A stretch of DNA of 57,780 nucleotides from an uncultured Ruminococcus sp. (GTDB lineage Bacteria; Bacillota; Clostridia; Monoglobales; Monoglobaceae): NCBI GenBank assembly GCA_902760955.1, contig CACWIG010000007.1, forward strand, positions 1 to 57,780, written 5' to 3'. Numbering within the stretch: position 1 is the stretch's first letter; every line of letters begins with the position of its first letter. Of the stretch, positions 6,491 to 14,199 are shown one piece after another. Made by a program: the position numbers and the translations under genes. Under the pieces are notes generated by a model. That model was given only the letters and a program-made list of their open reading frames with translations, did not search any database and was not told where the DNA came from.

Positions 6491-7540
6491 ATGAAACGTA
6501 CGATATGTTTATTAACAGCAATGAGCTTAACAATAATCTTTTTGTTTTGTTCTTGCGTAAGCAGTAAAAAAGAAAGCGTAACTTCTCCTGAGGTTACAGA
6601 TAAACTTGAGATTTCGGTTTTAAAGGTCGGTCAGGCTGATGCGATTATAATAAATACAGAAAACCACTGTTTTATTATTGACTGCGGTGAGGCAGATGAT
6701 GGTGATGAGGTGGTAAAGTATTTAGCAGAAAAGAATATAAACTATGTTGATTGTCTTTTTGTTACACACTTTGACAAGGACCACGTAGACGGTGTGCCAG
6801 AGGTGCTTAGTAATATATATGTAGAAAAAATTATTACACCTGATTATATGGGAAACAATGATGAGTACGAAAACTTTGTAAAAGAAAAGCAGTTTACTTC
6901 GGATGCCTCCCACGAACTGAGAACACCTATCAGCGTAATTCTGGCACAGGGCGAATATCTTTTGGATATTGCCGACAGCGAAAAGGAAAAGGAGTTGGCT
7001 AAAAGCATTGTTGACAAATCAAATCAGGTATCAAAGCTTGTTTCAAGACTCTTGCTCCTTGCACGCATAGACAGCAACAGACAAAAAATCAACAAAGAAA
7101 AAGTTGACTTCAGCGTTCTTGTAGATATTGCCACAGACGGAATGAGGGAATTGGCAAAGAGCAAGAACATAGTTATTCTCACAGATGTCAGTGAAAACAC
7201 CATTGTAAATGCAGACGAGGCGTTGCTTTTAAGTGCTGTTTCCAACCTTATCAGCAATGGAATAAAATATGGCAGAGAGTCAGGCCACGTTATAATCAAG
7301 GCATCAAAATATGGGGATAGTACGGAGATTGTGGTTGCTGATAACGGCATAGGTATTTCAAGCGAGAATTTGGAAAAGATATGGGATCGTTTTTACCGTG
7401 TAGATGACGTCAGAAATGACGAATACGGCAGCAGCGGTTTAGGCTTGTCTATGGTAAAGAGTATAGTAGAGCTTCATAACGGCAAAATTTTTGTTAAGAG
7501 CCAGCTCGGAAAAGGAACGGAATTCAGAATAGTATTGTAG
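6491..7540 (+). CDS. Chimeric metallo-beta-lactamase lipoprotein / histidine kinase
   Basis: A 349-residue ORF made of two unrelated halves. Residues 1-25 are a signal with a possible lipobox (FCSC). Residues about 37-120 match the start of a ComEC-like metallo-beta-lactamase hydrolase (VLKVGQADAIIINT, IIDCGE, THFDKDHVDG). At about residue 134 it switches to a sensor kinase core: H-box SDASHELRTP with His141, N-box NLISNGIKYG, DNGIGI and GLGLSMV. The kinase has lost its membrane sensor and HAMP regions; the hydrolase has lost its second half. As a lipoprotein the kinase would lie outside the cell, so it is probably non-functional. A deletion joining two genes, or an assembly error, could explain it. 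The stop codon lies in a TGTAGGGG repeat. Confidence 0.75.
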   Translation: MKRTICLLTAMSLTIIFLFCSCVSSKKESVTSPEVTDKLEISVLKVGQADAIIINTENHCFIIDCGEADDGDEVVKYLAEKNINYVDCLFVTHFDKDHVDGVPEVLSNIYVEKIITPDYMGNNDEYENFVKEKQFTSDASHELRTPISVILAQGEYLLDIADSEKEKELAKSIVDKSNQVSKLVSRLLLLARIDSNRQKINKEKVDFSVLVDIATDGMRELAKSKNIVILTDVSENTIVNADEALLLSAVSNLISNGIKYGRESGHVIIKASKYGDSTEIVVADNGIGISSENLEKIWDRFYRVDDVRNDEYGSSGLGLSMVKSIVELHNGKIFVKSQLGKGTEFRIVL

Positions 7541-7567
7541 GGGACGGCGTCCCAGGCGTTTCGCAAA
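7538..7567. repeat. Solitary TGTAGGGGACGGCGTC repeat
   Basis: A short GC-rich repeat beginning TGTAGGGGACGGCGTCCC, also present inside the family 2 elements and at other sites in this window. It provides the stop codon of the chimeric ORF. Confidence 0.6.
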
Positions 7568-7606
7568 ATACGCAAGAACCATATTTGATGAATTTTTGCA
7601 AATGTA

Positions 7607-7635
7607 TTGACAAGCAGTATAGAAAATACTATAAT
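7607..7635 (+). promoter_or_regulatory. Sigma-A promoter of rubredoxin operon
   Basis: Consensus TTGACA and TATAAT with a 17-base spacer, about 40 bases before the rubredoxin start codon. Confidence 0.85.
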
Positions 7636-7674
7636 TAAGATAATAATTATATATATCTTAAGGAGGAATTTTTT

Positions 7675-7830
7675 ATGAAATATGTATGTGATGTATGCGG
7701 ATGGGAATATGATGAGGAAGTTGGATGTCCTGATTGTGGTATAGAACCAGGCACAAAGTTTGAGGATTTACCTGACGATTTTGTTTGTCCTCTTTGCGGA
7801 GTAGGCAAAGACCAATTTTCTGAGGCATAA
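7675..7830 (+). CDS. Rubredoxin with an extra Cys pair
   Basis: A 51-residue rubredoxin, a one-iron electron carrier. The four iron ligands are present as C5-x2-C8-G and C38-P-L-C41-G, with the usual [18 protein letters not shown] segment and GKDQF end. In place of the common D-P-D-N before GI it has Cys18-Pro-Asp-Cys21, giving six Cys in total. That CxxC could form a disulfide or bind a metal. The ATG follows AAGGAGG by seven bases, and a consensus promoter lies upstream. It leads an operon with ferredoxin-thioredoxin reductase and thioredoxin, which suggests that it serves oxygen or thiol stress reduction. Confidence 0.93.
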   Translation: MKYVCDVCGWEYDEEVGCPDCGIEPGTKFEDLPDDFVCPLCGVGKDQFSEA

Positions 7831-7871
7831 TATATCATACTTTGTATGCAATAATAATGGAGGTACTTTGT

Positions 7872-8072
7872 ATGAAAAAGGTTACATTTAATTCTGATGA
7901 AGAAGTTGTTAAGACTGTGAAAATGGGTCTTGAAAAGACAGGCGGTTACTGTCCTTGCAGACTTGAAAGAACTGAAGATAATAAGTGTATGTGCAAAGAG
8001 TTCCGCGAGCAGATTGCAGACCCCGATTTTGAGGGTTTTTGTCATTGTATGTTGTATTATAAATCAAAATAA
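7872..8072 (+). CDS. Ferredoxin-thioredoxin reductase catalytic subunit
   Basis: A 66-residue protein of the FTR beta (catalytic) family. It carries the three Cys motifs of that family in order: CPC (GGYCPCRL), CMC (NKCMCKEF) and CHC (GFCHCMLYY), which bind one [4Fe-4S] cluster and a redox disulfide. The enzyme passes electrons one at a time from ferredoxin to thioredoxin. No variable (alpha) subunit is present, as is usual outside cyanobacteria and plants. GGAGG is eight bases before the ATG at 7872. A thioredoxin gene follows by 19 bases, so the pair likely forms a complete ferredoxin-driven system. Confidence 0.9.
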   Translation: MKKVTFNSDEEVVKTVKMGLEKTGGYCPCRLERTEDNKCMCKEFREQIADPDFEGFCHCMLYYKSK

Positions 8073-8091
8073 CAGCACAAAGGAGGCTATT

Positions 8092-8403
8092 ATGGCAGAG
8101 GTTGTTGTTACAAAGAATAATTTTGAAACAGAGGTATTAAAATCTGACATTCCCGTAGTTGTTGACTTTTGGGCGACTTGGTGTGGCCCTTGCAGAATGT
8201 TGGCTCCTGTTCTCGCTGATATTGCGGAGCGGTACGAAGGCAAGGTAAGGGTTGCAAAAGTAAATGTAGACGAGGAACCTGAGCTTGCAATGAAGTTTAA
8301 TGTTGTGAGTATTCCTATGCTTCTGTATTTCAAAGATGGTGAAATATCAAGCAAATTAATAGGATATGCACCAAAGGAAGAAATAGAGGCTATGTTTGTT
8401 TAG
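8092..8403 (+). CDS. trxA: Thioredoxin
   Basis: A 103-residue cytosolic thioredoxin with the canonical WCGPC active site (FWATWCGPCRMLAP, residues about 28-32), the cis-proline loop VVSIPMLLYF and the usual full length. It reduces protein disulfides and is probably itself reduced by the FTR encoded just upstream. The ATG at 8092 has AAAGGAGG seven bases before it; the longer open frame overlaps the FTR gene and lacks a site. A strong terminator closes the three-gene operon. A separate NADPH thioredoxin reductase is not seen in this window. Confidence 0.95.
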   Translation: MAEVVVTKNNFETEVLKSDIPVVVDFWATWCGPCRMLAPVLADIAERYEGKVRVAKVNVDEEPELAMKFNVVSIPMLLYFKDGEISSKLIGYAPKEEIEAMFV

Positions 8404-8414
8404 AAAGATAAAGT

Positions 8415-8446
8415 CACACCGCATAATAAAATGCGGTGTGCTTTTA
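8415..8446 (+). terminator. Terminator of rubredoxin-FTR-thioredoxin operon
   Basis: A 10-bp perfect stem (CACACCGCAT / ATGCGGTGTG) with a six-base loop and TTTT, eleven bases after the thioredoxin stop codon. Confidence 0.9.
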
Positions 8447-8480
8447 TATTGAATATCATAGTTGCCAATTTTTCTCAAGC

Positions 8481-8506
8481 GGGCGATTCGTGAATCGCCC
8501 CTACAA
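8481..8506. repeat. Solitary GC-rich hairpin repeat
   Basis: A GGGCGATTC / GAATCGCCC hairpin followed by CCTACA, related in form to the TGTAGGGG repeats elsewhere in the window. Confidence 0.55.
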
Positions 8507-8523
8507 ATGCATAGGGAGCCTAT

Positions 8524-8614
8524 TATAAATTCAAAATAATTTTTCCATTGCAGTTGGGCTTGGCAACTGTATGGGCGAAGGGCAATTGTTCAATAAAATT
8601 ATTTTGAATTTATA
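8524..8614 (+). repeat. MITE-like element family 1, copy B
   Basis: A 91-bp element with perfect 20-bp terminal inverted repeats (TATAAATTCAAAATAATTTT and its complement) and the core GCAGTTGGGCTTGGCAACTG shared with copies at 3721-3800 and 21736-21821. It is non-coding. Confidence 0.8.
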
Positions 8615-8650
8615 AAATTAAAAATCCGAAATTGTGGATAACTCTCAAAA

Positions 8651-8768
8651 AAGCCCTCTATGTAGTAAAGGAGGGTGGCACACGAAGTGTGACGGGAGGA
8701 TTGTCACTACTATGTAAAACAATCCCTCAGTCACTTCGTGACAGCTCCCTTTGCTACATAGGAGCCTG
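8651..8768. repeat. Long imperfect palindromic element
   Basis: About 118 bp folding on itself. The outer arms are CCTCTATGTAGTAAAGGAG and CTCCCTTTGCTACATAGGAG; the inner arms pair ACACGAAGTGTGACGGGAGGATTGT-like sequence with its complement (TCACTTCGTGACA). Repeats of this look are common between genes in gut Clostridia. An open frame across it is not a gene. Confidence 0.7.
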
Positions 8769-8876
8769 TAAACGGAGAAAATATACAAAAGAGAATTGCA
8801 AAGCCCACTATTTTACGCGAAAATTCACGTTTTACAAAGGGCTAATGAAATATAATAACAAAGGAGAAGATAAAAG

Positions 8877-9863
8877 ATGTATGTTGCAAATTCAGACAGA
8901 TATAATAAAATGAAGTTTGCGTTTAGCGGCAAAAGCGGTTTACAGATACCGAAAGTTAGCTTGGGTCTGTGGCATAACTTTGGCTCTGTAGATGTTTATG
9001 ACAATATGCGTGATATGTGTTTTACGGCATTTGATAATGGTATTACGCATTTTGATATTGCCAACAACTACGGTCCCGTACCTGGAAGTGCGGAAACAAA
9101 TTTTGGACGAATATTAAAAAACGATTTGTCTGCATACCGTGACCAACTGATTATCAGTACAAAGGCAGGTTATGATATGTGGGAAGGTCCTTATGGCAGC
9201 GGCGGCAGCAGAAAATATCTTATTTCAAGCCTTGATGCCAGCCTTAAGAGATTGGGACTTGACTATGTTGATATATTTTATCATCACAGAATGACACCCG
9301 AAACCCCTCTTGAAGAATCTATGCTTGCCCTGTCCCAAATTGTGAAAAGCGGAAAGGCTCTATATATCGGAATTTCAAATTACGATGGAGAGAATATGAA
9401 AAAGGCATCTGATATTCTAAATGAGCTGAACGTGCCGTTTATCATTAATCAAAACAGATATAATATTTTTGACAGACGGGTAGAGAGCAATGGTCTTTTA
9501 AAGGCGGCTGAGAGTGAGGGCAAAGGCGTAATATGCTTCAGTCCGCTTGACCAGGGTAGATTGACAGACAGATATTTAGACGGAATTCCCGCAGGCAGTA
9601 GGGCATCTAAAAATCATTTTCTAAAGACAAGTCAAATCACTCCTGAATTGATAGCTAAAGTAAAAGGGTTAAGAGATATAGCCGCAAACAGAGGACAAAG
9701 CCTTGCACAAATGGCTCTGTCGTGGGTGTTAAAGGATACGGCTGTGACAAGTGTATTAATTGGTGCATCTTCGTCAGAGCAAATTCTTGATGACTTAAAG
9801 TGCGTTGACAACACCGAGTTTTCAGCGGAAGAATTAAAAATGATTGACGATATAGTTTTATAG
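8877..9863 (+). CDS. Aldo/keto reductase (YghZ/GpR-like)
   Basis: A 328-residue TIM-barrel oxidoreductase. The catalytic tetrad is visible: Asp and Tyr in HFDIANNYGP, Lys in ISTKAGYDMW and His in FYHHRMTPETPLEE. The C-terminal cofactor region reads SVLIGASSSEQI. GYDMWEGPYG and the SRKYL segment match the YghZ/L-glyceraldehyde-3-phosphate reductase (AKR14) branch, which uses NADPH. The true substrate is unknown. The start at 8877 has AAGGAGAAG about nine bases upstream. It stands alone, with a repeat-rich region before it and a MITE-like element after its stop, facing the ABC exporter gene. Confidence 0.9.
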   Translation: MYVANSDRYNKMKFAFSGKSGLQIPKVSLGLWHNFGSVDVYDNMRDMCFTAFDNGITHFDIANNYGPVPGSAETNFGRILKNDLSAYRDQLIISTKAGYDMWEGPYGSGGSRKYLISSLDASLKRLGLDYVDIFYHHRMTPETPLEESMLALSQIVKSGKALYIGISNYDGENMKKASDILNELNVPFIINQNRYNIFDRRVESNGLLKAAESEGKGVICFSPLDQGRLTDRYLDGIPAGSRASKNHFLKTSQITPELIAKVKGLRDIAANRGQSLAQMALSWVLKDTAVTSVLIGASSSEQILDDLKCVDNTEFSAEELKMIDDIVL

Positions 9864-9886
9864 TATATGTGATATACTTAAAAAGA

Positions 9887-10023
9887 GGCTGTTAAAAAAG
9901 TCAAACATATCGGTTTGTCGGAATCTGCCAACCCCTACATTTTGTATTATGTTTAACAATTATACAAAATATATTGTAGGGGACGGCGTCCTCGACGTCC
10001 CGAAAATTACTTTTTTAACAGCC
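9887..10023 (-). mobile_element. MITE-like element family 2, copy 1
   Basis: A 137-bp non-coding element bounded by perfect 15-bp inverted repeats (GGCTGTTAAAAAAGT and its complement). Inside are two GC-rich hairpin halves separated by AT-rich sequence. It is inverted relative to the copies at 17329-17467 and 53668-53814. It fills the gap between two convergent genes and its hairpins could end transcription of both. Confidence 0.8.
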
Positions 10024-10028
10024 TTTTG

Positions 10029-11708
10029 TTATTCAACTATTTTAAAATGTCCGTCCTCCATATGAAGATGCGTGTCGCATATTGAAAGAGCGGCGTTTTT
10101 GTGCGATATAAAAAATATTGTCTTTGTGTTAAGTTTCTTGATGTTTGCAAGTAAATCTTCTTCGGTTTGGGCATCAAGTGCAGAGGTGCATTCATCAAGC
10201 ATAAGAATAGGTGCGTTACAGCATAAGGCTCTTGCCACCGCAATTCTCTGTATCTGACCTTCCGACAAACCCAAGCCGTGCTCGCCGATTTTTGTGTCAA
10301 AGCCGTCTGGCAGAGAGGTAATAAAATCATATATACAAGCCGTCTTTGCGGCAGAAATCATTGCCTCTTCAGATAGATTTTCATTGCCGAAGGTTATGTT
10401 TTCCCTCAGGCTTCCCGAGATTAGCAGATTGCCCTGCGGCACATAGGCAAACAGCGAACGTGTTGAGGCGGCTAAATCAATGGGCGATGCATTTGTTTTG
10501 ACAAAAAGTTTCCCTGATGTGGGAGAGTACAGACCAAGCATCAGCTTAAATAATGTTGATTTTCCTGTTCCTGAAAGTCCTGTTATAGCAACACAATCTC
10601 CTTTTTTAATAGAAAATGTCGTGTTGGATATGATTGACTTTTTGTTGTATCCGAAGTTCAAGCCCTCGGCACATATATGTGTCATATTTTCATATACTGA
10701 ATTTGCATCAAAGTCTAAAGCGGATATTTCATCAGGAATATCCTCAAGCTCGGCTAAACGCTCAGCCGATGCCATAGCACTGTATAATTGCGTTATCAGA
10801 GATGATGCATTAAAGAATGGCGATGATATCTGAGATACTATCTGCATAAACGCCATCAATGTGCCGTAGTCCATTGCTTTGTTTGCAATCATAAAGGCTC
10901 CCCAACAGAGAGTTGCATAATATACAAATCTGTATATAAGGGTTGCACCTCCGCCTGCAATATTGCCCATATGATTACGCAGAATTTGCAAATCATATAT
11001 TTTTTGAAGATAGCTGTCAAGCTTCTTAAGGAGCGGTCCGCTGTTTGAAAATGTTTTTACAACCACCATATTCTCAGTACATTCTTGAGTAAAGCCTCGC
11101 ATTACTCCCGCTGCCTCTCGGGTTTTTCTGTGAATTTTTTTGTAAAAGGGTTTAAGGCAAAATGCACATAAAACTATAAACAATCCCACAAGCAGAACAA
11201 AACAGGCATAGCTTTTACTGAAAGATAAGATTAATATAAACCCAGCAACAGCTTTTGCTACAATAGATACTGCCTCAGGTACAAACGAGGTTATACCTGA
11301 TATTACTATATCAATATCGCTTGTAAATCTGTTTAAAATTTCACCCGAATGCATATCGGAAAGCTTTGAATATTCTTTTTTTGTTATCGTTTCAAAAAAG
11401 CTGTGACGCATATCCTTTTCCAACCTGCCCTCTATTACGGCACGCAGATGGGAGTTCAAAATCATAACACCAACTGTTACAACAACAAAGATGAGCAAGA
11501 CAATGGCGTACTTTATTATATCGCCCTTTGCATCAGCCAATGAGGCGGAATTCACTGCCGAATTTATTATCGCCTTGGAAAGGAGTGCAGGCACAATATA
11601 ACTTACGGATACCAACATACTTAAAAACGTCAATAATATTATAAGCCCCATTTGTTTTTTCGATTTATTTAAAAGCCACATAACAGAATTTTTTTGTTTT
11701 TTCTTCAT
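10029..11708 (-). CDS. ABC exporter, fused membrane and ATPase domains
   Basis: A 559-residue half-transporter. Residues about 1-310 hold six membrane helices of the type I exporter fold. Residues about 340-559 are the ATPase: Walker A GLSGTGKST, a Q-loop near YVPQGNLL, signature LSEGQIQRIAVARAL, Walker B ILMLDECTSALD and H-loop FISHK. The ATPase motifs are intact. It must form a dimer to work; no partner half-transporter is next to it, so a homodimer is likely. The cargo cannot be told: lipid, peptide and drug exporters share this architecture. Its start lies upstream of a long intergenic region shared with spoIIIAA. Confidence 0.92.
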   Translation of the reverse strand: MKKKQKNSVMWLLNKSKKQMGLIILLTFLSMLVSVSYIVPALLSKAIINSAVNSASLADAKGDIIKYAIVLLIFVVVTVGVMILNSHLRAVIEGRLEKDMRHSFFETITKKEYSKLSDMHSGEILNRFTSDIDIVISGITSFVPEAVSIVAKAVAGFILILSFSKSYACFVLLVGLFIVLCAFCLKPFYKKIHRKTREAAGVMRGFTQECTENMVVVKTFSNSGPLLKKLDSYLQKIYDLQILRNHMGNIAGGGATLIYRFVYYATLCWGAFMIANKAMDYGTLMAFMQIVSQISSPFFNASSLITQLYSAMASAERLAELEDIPDEISALDFDANSVYENMTHICAEGLNFGYNKKSIISNTTFSIKKGDCVAITGLSGTGKSTLFKLMLGLYSPTSGKLFVKTNASPIDLAASTRSLFAYVPQGNLLISGSLRENITFGNENLSEEAMISAAKTACIYDFITSLPDGFDTKIGEHGLGLSEGQIQRIAVARALCCNAPILMLDECTSALDAQTEEDLLANIKKLNTKTIFFISHKNAALSICDTHLHMEDGHFKIVE

Positions 11709-11833
11709 TAGCCCACCTCCTCATTAGCATTATACCATTATGCAGACACACCGTCAAGCAATGAACGAAAAAATGATGTAAAAGTGGTTCTAATTCGGGA
11801 CAAAGTGTCATAACAATATTCTATAAGAAACAT

Positions 11834-12103
11834 AGGGTGAAAGTACAAAAACGAACCTGCCAAAAAAAATTAATTTAGGCATCTTTCGGCTTGTCGTCTT
11901 TGATAGGCGTCAGCCTATCTGCATTCTCCGCACCAAAATCTGCTCAAAATTACTATGTTTTTGGTCGGAGAATTTTGAAAGAGGAAATTTTTGGTTTATC
12001 AAGGCAAAAGCGGAGATAATCCTGACGGATTACCGAGTATTTTAACGCAGATAAACATAAATTTACCTTTCAAAATCACGGTTCGGATTTATACTATCAC
12101 CCT
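11834..12103. repeat. Inverted-repeat-bounded intergenic element
   Basis: A 270-bp stretch whose ends match each other in inverted form: AGGGTGAAAGTACAAAAACGAACC at the left and GGTTCG...TATACTATCACCCT at the right. A short palindromic version made of the ends alone lies at 15890-15936. A second inverted pair (ATTTTGAAAG at 11972-11981, CTTTCAAAAT at 12067-12076) is nested inside. No ORF with a ribosome site is seen. It occupies most of the gap between the ABC gene and spoIIIAA, and the right end provides the GGTGA ribosome site region of spoIIIAA. Confidence 0.55.
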
Positions 12104-12123
12104 AGGGTGAAAGGGTGAAAGGT

Positions 12124-13053
12124 ATGAATAAACAAAGGATAGCCGAGGTGTTGCACTATCTTCCGCAGAGCATAGGCGACTTGCTGAACAGGCTTATGTC
12201 GGATGAATGGATAGAGATTGAAGAAATAAGATTGAGATGTAATGCACCGCTGACGGTAGGGGTGTGGGGAGAGAGCTGTTTTATAACTAACACAGGAGGA
12301 ATAACAAATTATGAGAGTGATGCTTATAAGGTTACGTCGGAGGAAGTCGGTACGGCGTTCCGAAAAATCTGTGAAAACTCAGTTTACGCACATATGGAAG
12401 AAATTAGAAGAGGTTATATTACGATTAAGGGAGGCCACAGAGTCGGTATTTGCGGAAAAGCCGTCTGTGAGGAAGGAAGAATAAAAATGTTTAAAGAGAT
12501 AAGCTCTTTAAATTTCAGAATTTCACATCAAATTATCGGACTTGCTGACGGAATAATCGACACAATAATAAACGGGAACGAGATAAACAGTACATTGATT
12601 ATCTCTCCGCCGCAGATGGGTAAGACAACTCTTTTGAGAGATATTCTCCGTCAGGTGTCCGACAAGGGCTTTAAGTGCGGAGCGGCAGACGACAGAGGCG
12701 AGCTTGCGGCTATGTATCAGGGTATACCCACAAATATGGTAGGTGCTCAAACCGATATAATTGACGGAGCACCAAAGGCGGAGGCGGTGGAAATGTTGCT
12801 GAGAACAATGTCGCCTAAAGTAATTTTCAGCGATGAGATAGCCTCTGATGCTGATGTTGCCGCTCTCAGAGTGGCGGCAGGAACAGGAGTTAAAATTATT
12901 GCAACGACTCACGGTGATTGTGTGGAAGAAGTTATGTCAAGAAAATTTTTAAAGCCCGTCTTTGAAGATAAAATATTTTCTCAGGCAATCTTGCTCCGCA
13001 GAGATTTTTCCACCCCCGAGTCCGTTACATACACAAAGGCGGTTAAGCTGTGA
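12124..13053 (+). CDS. spoIIIAA: Stage III sporulation protein AA (ATPase)
   Basis: A 309-residue soluble ATPase of the secretion-ATPase superfamily. Walker A is PPQMGKTTLLRDI near residue 160, followed by DDRGELAAM and the Walker B-like KVIFSDEI. In sporulating Firmicutes SpoIIIAA powers the SpoIIIA-SpoIIQ channel (feeding tube) joining mother cell and forespore. Start choice: ATG at 12124 has GGTGA five bases upstream; an in-frame GTG at 12115 is also possible. It is first of eight spoIIIA genes in standard order. The family's promoters are sigma-E dependent, but I cannot point to one with confidence here. Confidence 0.97.
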   Translation: MNKQRIAEVLHYLPQSIGDLLNRLMSDEWIEIEEIRLRCNAPLTVGVWGESCFITNTGGITNYESDAYKVTSEEVGTAFRKICENSVYAHMEEIRRGYITIKGGHRVGICGKAVCEEGRIKMFKEISSLNFRISHQIIGLADGIIDTIINGNEINSTLIISPPQMGKTTLLRDILRQVSDKGFKCGAADDRGELAAMYQGIPTNMVGAQTDIIDGAPKAEAVEMLLRTMSPKVIFSDEIASDADVAALRVAAGTGVKIIATTHGDCVEEVMSRKFLKPVFEDKIFSQAILLRRDFSTPESVTYTKAVKL

Positions 13054-13574
13054 ACTATTCTTTAAAGCTCCTTGCCGCCGTAATGGTCATATTCGGCGGC
13101 GGATATGCGGGCGTTCTCTTGTCCTCCGCCTTTTCAACGCGGGTCAGACAGCTTAAGCAGTTGAGCAATGGAATTTCTCAAATCGGTTTTAACATTAATT
13201 TTCTGCATATGAATGTTGCGGACTCTATAAAATGTGCATCAGGACTTGTCAAAGGAACAGTAAACAAAATCTTTATGTGTGCGGCAGAGGACATATCTTC
13301 AAACGGAATAAAACCATCGGTTGCCTTTGACAGAGCAATGCGAAGGTATGGCGACGACTTGTGCCTGACTTCTGCCGACAGAGAGATTATCAAGGAGTTT
13401 GCCGACAACCTTGGTATAGGAGACGCTGAAAGCGAAATGAACAACATCAAGGCGGCGGCAGCAAAGTTACACCTTGCCGAAGCCGAGGCAGAGTCCGAGC
13501 GTGACCAAAAGGGCAGACTATGGAGGGGCGTTGGAATATTAGGCGGAGTGTTTGCGGTCATACTTTTGTTTTAA
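13050..13574 (+). CDS. spoIIIAB: Stage III sporulation protein AB
   Basis: A 174-residue membrane protein with one hydrophobic helix at each end (residues 5-25 and 160-174) and a soluble helical middle. SpoIIIAB resembles GspF of type II secretion and belongs to the channel complex built in the mother-cell membrane around the forespore. The GTG start overlaps the stop of spoIIIAA by four bases, which points to translational coupling. Length and the GGGYAGVLLSS start fit the family. Confidence 0.95.
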   Translation: MNYSLKLLAAVMVIFGGGYAGVLLSSAFSTRVRQLKQLSNGISQIGFNINFLHMNVADSIKCASGLVKGTVNKIFMCAAEDISSNGIKPSVAFDRAMRRYGDDLCLTSADREIIKEFADNLGIGDAESEMNNIKAAAAKLHLAEAEAESERDQKGRLWRGVGILGGVFAVILLF

Positions 13575-13589
13575 ACGGTGAGGGTTAAT

Positions 13590-13787
13590 ATGGATGGAGT
13601 AGATTTGATTTTCAAGGTTGCCGCTATCGGTATTTTGGTTGCTGTTTTAAATGTTTTGCTGATGCGTGCAGGGCGTGAGGAACAGGCGTTGATGACAACC
13701 ATTGCAGGTTTGGTTACGGTTTTGCTTGTAATCGTCAAGGAGATAAGCGGTTTGTTTGATACGATAAAATCGTTGTTTGGACTTTAA
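13590..13787 (+). CDS. spoIIIAC: Stage III sporulation protein AC
   Basis: A 65-residue protein with two membrane helices (residues about 5-23 and 34-52) and the RAGREEQALM loop typical of SpoIIIAC. It is one of the small membrane parts of the SpoIIIA complex. GAGG lies six bases before the ATG at 13590; an upstream GTG at 13578 is less likely because it overlaps that site. spoIIIAD follows two bases after the stop. Confidence 0.95.
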   Translation: MDGVDLIFKVAAIGILVAVLNVLLMRAGREEQALMTTIAGLVTVLLVIVKEISGLFDTIKSLFGL

Positions 13788-13789
13788 AT

Positions 13790-14179
13790 ATGCTGATATT
13801 TAAGATAATCGGAATAGGACTGACGGGAGCAATACTTTCATTGATTGTAAGACAGTACAAACCTGAGCTTGCTGTTGCAATACCTATTCTTGTGGCGGTA
13901 ATCATCATAGGTATTTGTGCCCCGTATATAGAAACAGTTGTTGCTATGATTGAAAATATGGCTGACAGCACAGGTATAGAGATGAGCCAGGTGAGAATAG
14001 TAATAAAGATTATCGGTGTGGCTTATATATGCCAATTTGCATCTGATATATGCAAGGATATAGGCGAAAGCTCTGTAGCAAGCAAAATCGAGCTTGGGGG
14101 CAAGGTGGTTATTATTACTCTTTCTATGCCGATAATATATAATCTTTTAGAGCTTGTAAGCAGAATAGTAAACCTTTAG
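13790..14179 (+). CDS. spoIIIAD: Stage III sporulation protein AD
   Basis: A 129-residue membrane protein with about four helices. The start MLIFKIIGIGLTGAILSLIVRQYKPE and the CQFASDICKDIGESSVASKIELGGK middle are family hallmarks. SpoIIIAD shares a fold with SpoIIIAC and likely sits with it in the membrane platform of the mother cell-forespore channel. It begins two bases after spoIIIAC, so its translation probably depends on the preceding gene. Confidence 0.95.
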   Translation: MLIFKIIGIGLTGAILSLIVRQYKPELAVAIPILVAVIIIGICAPYIETVVAMIENMADSTGIEMSQVRIVIKIIGVAYICQFASDICKDIGESSVASKIELGGKVVIITLSMPIIYNLLELVSRIVNL

Positions 14180-14199
14180 AAAAATACGGAGTTATACAT

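Noticed and set aside
8632-8913. A 93-codon ORF before the aldo/keto reductase
   Set aside because: It reads through the palindromic repeat at 8651-8768 and has no ribosome site or recognisable family; it is a product of the repeat.
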